DNA from: Dichetophora obliterata
Lineage: Eukaryota; Arthropoda; Insecta; Diptera; Sciomyzidae
Direction: 5' to 3'
Assembly: GCA_963920525.1 (NCBI GenBank)
Contig: OY986435.1
Span: forward strand, 260,224,962-260,288,961
DNA: 64,000 bases
The notes under the pieces are model-generated. The model was not told the DNA's origin, did no database searches, and saw only the letters and a list, made by a program, of their open reading frames with translations. Both the position numbers and the translations under genes were made by a program. Shown one piece after another: positions 54,055-64,000 of this stretch. Position 1 is the first letter of the stretch, and each line of letters opens with the position of its first letter.

Positions 54055-54393
54055 TATGTATATAATAGGCATATTATAGATTCAGAAAAACCCCTATCTT
54101 GGTTACTCATCATCATTACAAAAGCGTACTCCAATAAGTAAGTCCTAGTGACGAATATATATTTAGAAATTATCAAAATGTAATACATTTAAATTTAAAA
54201 AACGTGAGGCACCCATGTCCGCGATCGCGATATATAAAAGTATAAATATAATATATAAAAAATATACACAAATACTTTAAAATGTATAAATAGATAACGT
54301 CCCTAGAACTTACTTATTGGAGTACGCTTTTATTATGATGATGAGTAACTAAGACAGGGGTTCTTTTGAATCTATAATATACCTACTATATAC
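54055..54393. repeat. Foldback/MITE with ~90-bp arms
   Basis: Left arm 54,055-54,150 and right arm 54,300-54,393 are inverted copies: ATTATAGATTCARAARAACC, GTTACTCATCATCAT, AAAGCGTACTCCAATAAGTA. The loop is an AT-rich 150 bp. It directly abuts the Helentron-like end at 54,398. Confidence 0.8.
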
Positions 54394-54397
54394 ATAT

Positions 54398-56486
54398 ACT
54401 AGCAAATACCCGCTGCTTTGCCTGCGACAAAAATATTAAACACCATGTCAAAATTTGAAATCTTAAAATTAAAGTATTTTGTTGTATATTCAAATGCAAA
54501 ATATAAAAAAATTTGTGTTTGTTAAAAAATGAAAAAATGGTATAAATATTACAAAATTACTTTATTTATTTGAATAACCACATTTAAACAGTTATTGTTA
54601 TGGTGACATAAAGTTGCTTGGCTTTTTCTGTATTTTGATTTTTTTTGTAAGTTCTTCATTTGGGTAAAAAAAATTTTAACTTTGTAATTCAAAAATGTAA
54701 TTTTTTTAACTTAGATTCTGAACATGAATATATTCTTCTTAAGTTTTGAAAAAGTTCCATTATTATTATTAAAATTAAAAATATTTTATTATATTTTATC
54801 ATTATTATTAAAAACAACGGTAAATAAAAGATTTTCCGAAAATGTGGGACACTTCAATTTAAGTACAGTTGCCAAGACTAATCATATAAACTAAATTATT
54901 AAACTTTAGTTTAATATGACCCAAACTGTTTTCACTCCACGCTTATCCCCCTAAAATTGGGCGTATCTAAGGTGAGACACGCCAATTTTTAGTTAAGTTC
55001 CCTAAGTAACCGTGCGAACTAAATTAAAAAAATTTTAGTCTTATACGTTAACAATGTGTCAAATGACTCATTTCAGCCCATTCAGCCAAATGAGAAACGA
55101 AGTCATCTCGTTTGCCATACATATTCTCAGTTGAAACTCAACTCATTTAAAACAAATAAATGAGATTGGATACGTTCTTAAAACTTATTACTAACTGTTT
55201 CGAACTAACACATTAAAAACAAAGGAAAACGTAAAAAAACAAATAATTTTATACACGTGTATCAAGAATGATAGAATAAGAGATTACGCTTTGCGCAGGT
55301 CCGTTACTTCTGCTAATCGAATCTGACAACCAGCTGTTCAGTTGACTACGTCACAATATTTTATTTCTTTGAGAAACGTACTGCGATTGGTTGTGTTTTA
55401 TTTAATTGTGTATATATCGAAGTATATTTGAGAGTTTTTAACTTAAAATTTTAAAAATGAAGTGTGCAGCTGCTAATTTTGGTAACAGTAGCAAACAAAT
55501 ATTTTTCAGAAACCTGATGTTTGCAATAAATACAAAAATTAAACCAAGAAATTGTAGAAAACGCACACACACTTAACAAAATTTGTTTCATTATTTAACT
55601 TAACAAAATGTGTTTCATTATTTAAAAACTTGGAACTATCATTTATTTGTCCTTTCAATTTACAGGTAAATTAATGAAATAAAATATCTGGGAACGTTTA
55701 AGCTACATCAATTAAACTCTTAATGAACATTTTTACGTTTCAGACAAATTTTTTTTTTTTTTGACTAATCTGCTTACTGGCTGTAATAAAATAATAGTAA
55801 AAATAATGTTTGCAAAGGTGTACTTAATAAATTAACCTCTTCTCGTTCCAATAATTATACAAACTAAGATTTATGCAATTTTCATTTCTGTGTAGAAATC
55901 GTATGCAAAGTGATCGCTCTCCAAAACAGCATTGATATTATGACGTACATGCGCAGAACGACAATTTTGTTGTACTCATTTTCTTGTCTTCGGCGCAATC
56001 TTTGTATTCTATCATTCTCGCACGTGTATCATCACCAGTATCACCAGTAAAAAAAAGAACCAGTTGTCAAACGAAATGAGATACTTTCGCAAAAAAAAAT
56101 AACACTTTTGAATGACTAATTCGAAATGAGTCATTTGTCCAAATTTGAACGTCGTATTATACGACCAAAACTGTTTGAAATATAGCATTTTCATTGATTT
56201 TTTGTGGTTAAAGGGGGCGTGGAAACCCGTTTTTAGTACAGGTGCCGAAAGTACCCATACAAACAAAATTACCAAATTTTAATCTTGTACGACCAAAACC
56301 GTCTGAAGTATAGCATTTTTAGTATATAGTAGCGGTGGAAAGTAGGAGTAGCATCAAATATCAATAGCCTATCACTCTTAAGTTGAAATATTAAATCGTT
56401 TGGTACCTATATCGTCCAAATCGGTTCAGCGGTTACCTCGTGCTTGTCAATCATCCGTACAGTATCACAACGCTTTTAATAGTGTA
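54398..56486 (-). mobile_element. Probable Helentron-like element, non-autonomous
   Basis: On the minus strand the 3' end is GCGGGTATTTGCTAGT (CTAGT at 54,402-54,398), preceded by GCAAAGCA. The 5' end near 56,486 reads CTACACTATTAAAAGCG with GGTAACCGCTGAACCGATTT downstream, which matches the second 5' end at 56,935 and resembles GGCTGGGCCGATTTG at 9,620. No transposase/helicase ORF is visible. Whether the two ends belong to one insertion is inferred. Confidence 0.4.
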
Positions 56487-56496
56487 GTTAGGAAAA

Positions 56497-56935
56497 GTTA
56501 GCTAGCAAGGCTACAAAACGTAATTTATGCTTATAACTGAATTCTGGCAGCTCCCCTCAAGACATTTGCAAAGAAAATTAATCAACACTGTATGACCACA
56601 AGAATCTCCCTGAAATCAACTGCACAACATTGCTGCCATGTTATATTGAGAGAAGCTCTCGCGACAAAGAGAGGAAACCTTTGTTTGCTGTTGTATTGTG
56701 CTGCTTGTTGAACGTAAGCATCAAATAAAATACGTAAATTTCGAAAAACTTAGTAAGATATAACACTGGAAATGATCATAGGATTTGAATAAACAAAGAA
56801 TTATCAAAATTATCAAATTGTAATCAAAGAATTAATATAAAGAATTATCAAAAAATAATCGGTTCGGCGATTACCGAGCTTGTCTGGCTTCAAACTTTGT
56901 GATTATCCTTGTATGTAATAGTATAGATATGAATG
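56497..56935 (-). mobile_element. Second Helentron-like 5' end
   Basis: On the minus strand it starts TCTATACTATTACATACAAG (56,935) and has AAGCTCGGTAATCGCCGAAC followed by CGATT, the same subterminal word as the neighbour. The 3' limit is uncertain. Confidence 0.4.
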
Positions 56936-57070
56936 TACTGTATCCCGATATTTTCCCTCAGGAAACTATTTTTCTTTCATATGAAAAACAAAATTTTTAT
57001 ACTGTTTTATTTAACACGAATCAAAAGTTTTTGGAAGATTTATAACTTTCTGAAATCATGTTTTAAAATC

Positions 57071-57293
57071 AGCCCTATCGAGAACAATTTTTCACGCGGA
57101 TTTAGAAGAGGGAGTTTTCACTTTTAAGATAAAGCTTCAGAACATTTTGAAAATTTTTAATGCATATTAGTTCATCTACGGTTAATAAAAAAATTTGCAG
57201 TAAAAGTTTTCAAAACGTTCTTGAGCATTATCTTTCTCCCCTTTTAAAACTCCCTTTTCCGATTCCGCGTGAAAAATTATTCCCGATATGGCT
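57071..57293. repeat. Inverted repeat with ~57-bp arms
   Basis: AGCCCTATCGAGAACAATTT TTCACGCGGA..GGGAGTTTT (57,071-57,128) is mirrored at 57,236-57,293, about 105 bp apart. Confidence 0.75.
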
Positions 57294-58253
57294 AAATAAG
57301 TAATTTTGGGTTATACATTATTTCAATAATTTTAGTTTGTAGATTTTACTAATAAATTTCCTGACACCACATCTAGCAATATTTTCTTAGCAATACCTAT
57401 TAACTAATGCGCACACACTTTATAATAATTTAAAATCTTCACCGCGGCCGGGCAAAATAAAATTTGCAAAAAACAAATAATTTTCGTTCTACTGCAAATA
57501 TTTACTTTTACTGTAAATTCATATGCCAGTTTTTGTTCCAGCTTAAAAATATTTGTTTTTTAAACTATTCGTCTGCATTTTACATCTCCGTCTGTTAACC
57601 TGTATTCCACATTATCCGTCCGTCGGTATGTTTGCTTTTGACAGTCCGTGACTACACATTTATTTAATTTTGCAATATAAATCAGAGTACAAAAAAAAAA
57701 AATCATCTAAAGTCTTATAGATTACTGCAAAAACTGGTTTACTGTGTAAGGTAGATGTCATCAGTGGCTTAGCGACCATGCCCGAACAAATGTAGTTCAA
57801 AGTGTGCACAGGTGTTGGAGGCCTCACAGCTACATTTTATTTAAGAAATACTTGGTTACGTCATGGGTCCATTTACCACTAGGTTGCTTTTAGTGTGCTA
57901 TTTAAAGCGCTCATTCATACATATTCAATATGGGAGAGTATAAATATGCAAAGCTACCCGACATCGCAAGAGAAATAATGAGAAACACTACATCAGAGGA
58001 AAAGTGAGATAAAGCTTTATGCTGCTTGTGTGTCTAACAATTTAATGAAGGAATGATTTTTAAGTTTGGTTTTTTTGGCTACTTTATAAATTTAAATTTT
58101 AATAAGTTTTAAGAGATTTTTTGAAAAAAATAAAGGATGCAAGATTTTAAGTTAAACATAAAGATTTATATAAGTGAAAGAATTACTAAAATTGGTTCAG
58201 TAGTATTTAAGTTTAGCGTTGTCGCAGATACGTGAGAAGCCTTTCACATAATA

Positions 58254-59540
58254 TTGGGGGTTGGAATTAGTTTTAAAGGTTTTCTAAGAGATGGCGTAAC
58301 TATCAATAGATCGCATCGGGCACACCTGTGACTATATTCATTTCAAAGCACATTGTCTAAGCTTCATTTTTCAGTATGTGTCATTCCACTGAAGTGTAAA
58401 CAACATATATTTTTTTCTCTGTGAACATGTCGACTTTCGTTCCAACAAAACGCAATTTGCGGGAAGGTTTACTTTTGTGCTTCCATTTGAAGAAAAAAGC
58501 GGTTGAAGCACAACGCACGCTTACTGAGGCTTACGGGGACTATGCTCCATCGATTTCTACTTAAGAGTACTGGTTCCGTCGGTTTAAAAGTGGTGATTTT
58601 GATACGGAAGACAAAGAGCGTCCGGGCCAGCCGAAAAAGTTTGAAGATGAGGAATTGGAGGCTTTGCTCGATGAAGACCCGTGTCAAACCCTTCAAGAAT
58701 TGTCAGAATCATTGGGAGTCGACTTATCAACGGTCGGCAAACGCTTGAAGGCCATGGGAATGATTCAAAAGCAAGGAAATTGGGTTCCGTACCAGTTGAA
58801 GCCGAGAGACGTTGAACGGCGATTTTGCATGTGCGAACAACTGCTTCAACGGCATAAAAGGAAGAGTTTTTTGCATCGTATTGTCACTGGCGATGAAAAG
58901 TGGATCCATTACGATAATCCTAAGCGAAAAAAATCGTGGGGACCACCCGGTCATGCATCAACATCGAGGGCCAAGCCGAATATTCATGGCGCCAAGCTTA
59001 TGCTGTGTATTTGGTGGGATCAGAAGGGTGTCGTGTACTATGAGCTGCTAAAACCTAACGAAACCATCACTGGGGAACGCTACCAACAACAATTGATGCA
59101 ATTGAGCCGAGCATTAAAGGTTAAACGGCCGGAATATGCCAAAAGACACGACAAAGTGGTTTTTCAACATGACAACGCACGGCCACATGTTGCAAGAACC
59201 GTCAAGGAAACGTTGGAGGCGCTGAATTGGGATGTGCTACCCCACCCGCCTTATAGCCCAGACATAGCTCCTTCCGACTACCACCTATTCAGATCGATGA
59301 CGCATGGCTTCGCTGAGCAGCGCTTCACTTCTTACGAGGATACCAAAAAATGGGTCGATTCGTGGATTGCCTCAAAAGACGAATCGTTCTTCCGGCGCGG
59401 AGTTCATATGCTGCCAGAAAGATGGGAAAATGTTGTAGCTAACAATGGACAATACTTTGAATAATATACATTGTACCGTTGTTTCTAAATAAATGCTCAA
59501 AAACCGAAAAAAAACCTTTAAAATTAATTCCAACCCCCAA
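58254..59540 (+). mobile_element. Full-length mariner element
   Basis: TIRs of about 30 bp begin TTGGGGGTTGGAATTA at 58,254 and, reversed, at 59,540; they differ at position 17 only over 30 bp. TA flanks each side (58,252-58,253; 59,541-59,542). 1,287 bp is the standard mariner length. It lies in the Invadolysin intron in the opposite orientation to the gene. Confidence 0.95.
58427..59464 (+). pseudogene. Mariner transposase, one nonsense codon from full length
   Basis: From ATG 58,427 the frame covers 346 codons to TAA 59,462-59,464, giving the usual 345 residues. Only codon 46 (TAA, 58,562-58,564) interrupts it; no frameshift. The N-terminal helix-turn-helix region (residues 1-110) contains WFRRFKSGDFDTEDKERPGQ and GNWVPYQL. 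The DD34D triad is complete: Asp156 in TGDEKWI, Asp249 in FQHDNARPH, Asp284 in YSPDIAPSDYHLF, the same positions as in Mos1. It ends NGQYFE. The group is mauritiana/mellifera-like rather than irritans, by its SFVP-type start and TGDEKW motif. A shorter protein could start at Met77 but would lack the DNA-binding region. Confidence 0.95.
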
Positions 59541-59622
59541 TAGTATACAGTTGACAAATGTCACTTAAATTTGTTTTATTCTTTTTAGTTCACGTTTTCT
59601 TTTAAATAAAAGCTTATTTTTA

Positions 59623-62600
59623 AAAAATATTTTACTTTCTATTTATTTTAAGTTATTTTTATTTAGCTATAAAGCTTTCCAATGCAGTATCAATCATTTC
59701 TATATCTGTTCTTGTTTTATAGATGTTGCCTTTCAAAACGAACATTTATGATTGTTTTCTTGAAAAATGTGGAGAAAATTGTATACGTAGATATACAATT
59801 ATTTCCAGATATTTTCTTAGTGTACTATTATTATATTATAATAATTCTCTGTGATTCCCATATATTATACAAAATTTCAGTGTGTAATGTACGGTTTACA
59901 CTAGACAAGTGAAAAAGGAACCATCAATCTTCTTATATATATAACACAAACGAAAATTTTGTCCGGCATAATGCTTTTTACGTACAAGTCTAATATTAAT
60001 AAATTTAGTACGGTTTGGTAGGTTTAGACCTGTAGATGTGCAAACTCGACTTTTTATTTCTTAAAAAAATTTATATTTTGAAAGTTATAGCGAGTTAAAG
60101 TTTGCATATAATTATAGTTCCTATGTTGCTTTTTCTCTTCTTAATTTCAGCATATGCCATAAAATATGTGAGGTATTTAGCGCCATCTATAGGCTACTAG
60201 CTATGAAACTGTTATACTGACGAATAATCTTTTATAATTTCACAGCTTTCAAAACTATGAATTGATATATTGAATATCAAAGTGATACTGGAATGATTTC
60301 TTACAGTTGAAAAAAAATTTCTAAACTGTTGGTCGGAAAATTTTTTAATTGTTAAAAATTTACACAAAAATTTAATAAGAAATTGGAAACTGGTGATGAA
60401 ACATTTTTGTTCAAGCTTTTTTCAACTGGAATTCAAGAAATATTCTTACTCCTGTATATTTAAAATAAATTTGAGTATGAAATTAAATATGTTAACATTA
60501 TATCGTCGTTGCTCGTGCAATACCGCGTATATTGCAAAAAGGCCAAAATTAATTTCATTTCAATTTTGATCAGTTGACAATCTATTCAATAGCTTAAAAT
60601 AAAATTGATTTTGGCGTTTTAACGCAACACGGGCTTACAAATTAGAAGTATTGTCATATAATAAAAAAATAGTTTGTCTCTGCTGTAATATGATTGCATG
60701 AAAATAGATAGGTACTTTATTTTCTCATTTGACAAATTTTTAAAAGCTTCCTGTGTTTTTACATCAGACCTGTCGTCGTTTCTACCACTATCGTGCAAAT
60801 CGTTGCACATTGCCACAACTACTGAAGAATTTCTTCAACTTTTAGTGTACTATAATTATTTATTAAATTTCTTTGGGCAACTTGAAAATATTGTCACGTT
60901 TCGTGGGCAATTTTGTTTTAACAATGTTATTGCTGCGTTCTTATACCTAAATATTTTAAAAAACATTTTTGGTAATTTTTAAAACTATTTCAGTCAATTT
61001 TCCAGAATTGTTAGTTTTAAACTCTTATAGCTTCTTTGCTTTGAAACTTATTTGTTTTTTTTTAGCAAAAAAGAAAAAAATGAAACGTTTTTTAATTTTA
61101 TGAGAAAAAAAAATTAAGGAGGCGGGGGCTCATCGGCCTAACGGGGCTTACTAGTCGAATATGACTTTGAAATTGAAAACGCTCTGAAGAGAAAATGTAG
61201 TATTTGTTAAGCCCTTTTTAACGACACAAGATGTTTGAAATCGGACATGTTATGCTAAAGTTATGAAAAAAGACCATTTCGTCTGTTTCCGGTGGTCCAA
61301 AAAAAATTTTGCTTTGATATAGGGGGTGATTTTTTCAAAAAATTTGGCATATGACATTGCATATGACAGAGCATAAGATAACTGCATGGGTTTTTGAGTC
61401 CACCTTTAAATTTGGATATACATACATACATATATCCAAAAAACCGATTTTCGTTAGGTGCGTGTGAGTTTAATTGCATAGTTCTGCTGTTTTTGAATAC
61501 ATTTTAACATTGCAAACGTTTTCTCAAAGACGAAAAGCAGACCTTCTTTACGGTATATAAAAATTTCTGGTGTCTAAGGAAATTTTATTTCGTGTGCGAA
61601 ATGCTCGCTGTTGGAATGAATTACCCAGTTGCTTACGAAATTTTTCTGGAAGCTATGGAGCATGCAAAAGGGAATCTACAGATTCACTACCATTAAGCAA
61701 AGGGGCATGTCACACGTTGTCTGCTTGTCCGTCAAACATTGGAATTTTCGCTATTTTTTTTCCTCTCTCATTATTTTGCCCACGGCATGCTACACATAGT
61801 CCTCGGTTCGATAATGGCGGAAGCTAAATTTACTACGTTTTTGCTACCATTTCGTGCAGGCAATGTTCCTTTATGCAATCGAAACAATAAAACGGCTACC
61901 CTCTATAGGTTGTTTATAAGTGGTTTTATTTGCATTTAAAATGGATGGGTTGTGATCTCCTGGGGTTAAAATAAATTACATTGGCCAATATGTATGCAAG
62001 AAGTGTATCCACATATTTAGATGACAACGATATGGTCACAATAAAAACAATTGTTGAGTTGATGAAACTCTGAATGCAGTTAAAAAAAGTGAAAAAAGAT
62101 CCTGCTGGATAAAGCCATGGAGAATTGGCAGACATAAGAAAGGAATGATAAATTTATCAAAGGAGCTAAGATGCACTGATAAAGCATTTGAAAATTATTT
62201 TAAGAATATCTCATAAAGCCGGTTGGCTTTGAAATTCATTTATGAACATTTCAGCAATATTTCTACTCCAATTAATAGCCATAAATTTACATAAGAATAT
62301 TGTAAATTTTAACGATTTAAACGATATTACAAGATATATGTATATATAAACCGTTTATTTGTTAACTTCTGTATGACTGTATGAGCTGTAATGTATGACT
62401 AGCTTGATCTGTAATACTATCAGTAAATTAATAAATCGACTACTGAATAATTATTACTGAATAATTTACAATTGCTCACATTTTCTCTTGACGATTGTCC
62501 TAAAATACAAGGGTGAAAAAGACAACTGCAGCTGTACATACAAGCACTAAAGATACTATATACAATGACGTGTTACTTCCATATATGCAGTGGAATAGTG

Positions 62601-63136
62601 TATAAATGGAAAATATAGTTAGAAAATGCAAACATTTTGATAAATAACATCTTACACACATATTACGTTCATTCATATTCATATTCTTCTTCTTTTTATA
62701 AATAAATACCATTCAAGCCATGTATAGCACTAGCAGCGTACAATTCAATACTAAACAACAAACATCGCATTACTGATGAATTCAAATAGTACATTTCCTA
62801 CTGCAGTGCAGTTTTATTGAAAAGTTGCAGTTTTATAGAAAATGCCACCGTTGTCCAAATTGTTTTCAGCTTTGGGCCGTGAACATTTTTGTCGGTTGCC
62901 TGGAAATTTTTAGATGACTAAGAAGCTCTCTCAATTTCCAGTTTTTTCTTTTACCCACGAAAACAACAACAAATTTGTCCGTGTCCGCTACGTGTGACAT
63001 GCACCAAAGAAAACATTTTTGATTCATTTGTCGATTAAACCGTTATTCGCGGCGATGCTTCAATTATTTTGTAAGTGTTGCAATCAAACTCAATGAACAT
63101 AGCGCAAAAAGGTCCCAATAGTACATTTTATTCATG
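59623..63136. other. Invadolysin: Intronic DNA without recognisable genes
   Basis: Mostly AT-rich. 61,110-61,480 is more mixed (GGCGGGGGCTCATCGG, TTTCCGGTGGTCC) and may be a decayed element end. ORFs here show no family resemblance. No tandem repeats of note. Confidence 0.4.
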
Positions 63137-63271
63137 ATGTTCACACTGAGAGCTAAATGCGCATTTACAAAATCCACATTAAGGAACGGCCCTTTACTCG
63201 TTTTAGGAGTAACAGGCACAAATATATATAGTAAATGCTCTAAATGCGCATTTAGCTCTCAGTGTGAACAT
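63137..63271. repeat. Perfect 31-bp inverted repeat (MITE-like)
   Basis: ATGTTCACACTGAGAGCTAA through GCATTTA (63,137-63,167) is exactly mirrored at 63,241-63,271, with a 73-bp loop. No difference between arms, so it is recent or conserved. GTTCACACTGAGAGC resembles the termini of some insect MITEs. Confidence 0.9.
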
Positions 63272-63604
63272 AGCGAAATGCAGTAAATAGACCTTTATAG
63301 AAAATAAATTTACAACTTTTTCTACTTCCACCACTCTTTTTGGACTTAATCTTTCTACATATCTATCTACCTGCCACTATTTAAAATTTTCAAATGAAAA
63401 CATTGAACTACACACACATTTACTTTTTTCACTTTTCCTTTCAGCTAAGTTGTTACATATATTTTTATTTTAAAATACAGTACATATTATATTTTAGTTA
63501 CGATCGTACCGTATGTGCTCCTTTCCATTGCGTAAGCTTTGTATAAAATGCATATTATATAGCTTTTATATGTTTCTATGTTTCAATGAGCTTTTATCAA
63601 ATAC

Positions 63605-63792
63605 CTGCCATTATTGACTTGTATCCAATCTTTGCAGCTGCGCTTGACAAAGCTACAACCCAAATCTTTGCCCCAACTTAGCGGCGATGCCATGCTATAG
63701 TTGGCTTTATACCAACCGGAGTCCTCCATCAAAGCAAGTGTAATACGTGAGAATACAGGACTCTGTGTGTGAGTGCCCGTCATGGCTTCATT
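63605..63792 (-). CDS. Invadolysin: Invadolysin exon with the Met-turn
   Basis: The acceptor TTTGCAG (AG 63,794-63,793) precedes [20 protein letters not shown]. The Met (63,783-63,781) is the Met-turn residue of the metzincin fold. [39 protein letters not shown] and NNG follow. It ends AG in phase 2 before GTATTTG (donor 63,604-63,603). Very close to fly and vertebrate leishmanolysin-like proteins. Confidence 0.95.
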
Positions 63793-63847
63793 CTGCAAAT
63801 TGGTTAAATATCAATGCAGGAAAAAAAATTGACTCATCAACACCTAC

Positions 63848-64000
63848 CTCCAATATGCGTTTTTCCCAATGAGTCAGAGCAGTGCCCTCGCCACCTTGAT
63901 CCTCTAGCTCTGCACCCTCCAGCTCAGGACAGTCAAAATGCTTGCGTACTTCATCGACAACGCGCGGCGTGACCATTACATCAATGACCTTTCGCACATG
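63848..64000 (-). CDS. Invadolysin: Invadolysin exon with the third zinc ligand (runs off the window)
   Basis: The exon enters from beyond the window edge and encodes [40 protein letters not shown] and EKRILE. The His of TALTHWEKR (63,871-63,869) aligns with the third zinc-binding His of leishmanolysin; the HExxH helix with the other two would be upstream, outside the window. It ends GAG at 63,848 with a GTAGGT donor, phase 0. The next intron is only 55 nt. The ligand and the Met-turn are thus on separate exons. Confidence 0.95.

Larger units (their letters stand above)
53986..59622. repeat. Widely spaced inverted repeat, ~65-bp arms 5.5 kb apart
   Basis: AATAAGCTTTTATTTAAAAG AAAACGTGAACTAAAAG at 53,986-54,022, with ACTGACATTTGTCA at 54,040, is mirrored at 59,554-59,622 (GACAAATGTCACT, CTTTTTAGTTCACGTTTTCT, AATAAAAGCTTATTTTTAAA). 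They may be the two TIRs of one composite element or two single MITE ends. Confidence 0.6.
50953..63604 (-). other. Invadolysin: 12.65-kb intron of Invadolysin, rich in mobile elements
   Basis: It is bounded by GTATTTG donor (63,604) and TTTACAG acceptor (50,953). The other three introns seen are only 52-57 nt, so insertion of transposons explains the size. It holds a Tc1-like element, Helentron-like sequence, foldbacks and a mariner, listed separately. No other host exon was found in it. Confidence 0.9.

Noticed and set aside
58469..58954. Several short ORFs on both strands around 58.5-59.0 kb
   Set aside because: Other-frame shadows of the mariner transposase.

Overview
The window looks like chromosomal DNA of a higher fly (Diptera, Brachycera). 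It is AT-rich and its introns follow animal GT-AG rules. Two host genes can be recognised by protein similarity: the last exon of hedgehog (hh) on the + strand, and the last five coding exons of Invadolysin, a leishmanolysin/GP63-type zinc metalloprotease, on the - strand. Several mariner copies are of the DD41D (rosa) type known from tephritid fruit flies. A tephritid or related fly is therefore my best guess, but species is an inference.

Layout. Positions 1-18,877 would be the large second intron of hh, because only the third exon is present (18,878-19,551) and no upstream hh coding exon is visible. This stretch is mostly repeats: long-armed foldback elements, a pogo-like deletion derivative, a Helentron-like element carrying a 118-bp tandem array, a minisatellite and four tRNA-like (SINE-type) sequences. 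A low-repeat island at about 2.6-3.5 kb holds a 50-codon ORF with a signal-peptide look. From hh to about 50 kb lies a transposon-rich interval. A possible terminal exon of a convergent gene sits just after hh (20,206-20,275, -). The rest is a chain of decayed and nested elements: a ~1.7-kb element with ~140-bp terminal inverted repeats (TIRs) and a 9-10-bp target duplication, piggyBac, three DD41D mariners, two Tc1-like elements, LINE fragments, hAT remnants and MITEs. From 50,084 to the window edge is Invadolysin. Its 12.65-kb intron contains another Tc1-like element, Helentron-like sequence, foldbacks and a complete-length mariner with one nonsense codon.

The clearest structure is a three-level nest at 29.6-33.5 kb. 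A Tc1-like element is split by a ~1.47-kb foldback element with hAT-like ends (8-bp duplication CTGTACAT), and the left arm of that foldback is split by a DD41D mariner. The clearest host-gene oddity is a probable GC-AG intron in Invadolysin, supported by reading frame on both sides.

No operons, CRISPR arrays, rRNA genes or bacterial features are present. Almost all other ORFs are decayed transposon coding sequence or shadows. No undescribed cellular system is convincingly visible. The best leads for novelty are the two unclassified DNA transposons (21,664-23,330 and 38,680-40,905), the foldback families and the small ORF at 3.2 kb.
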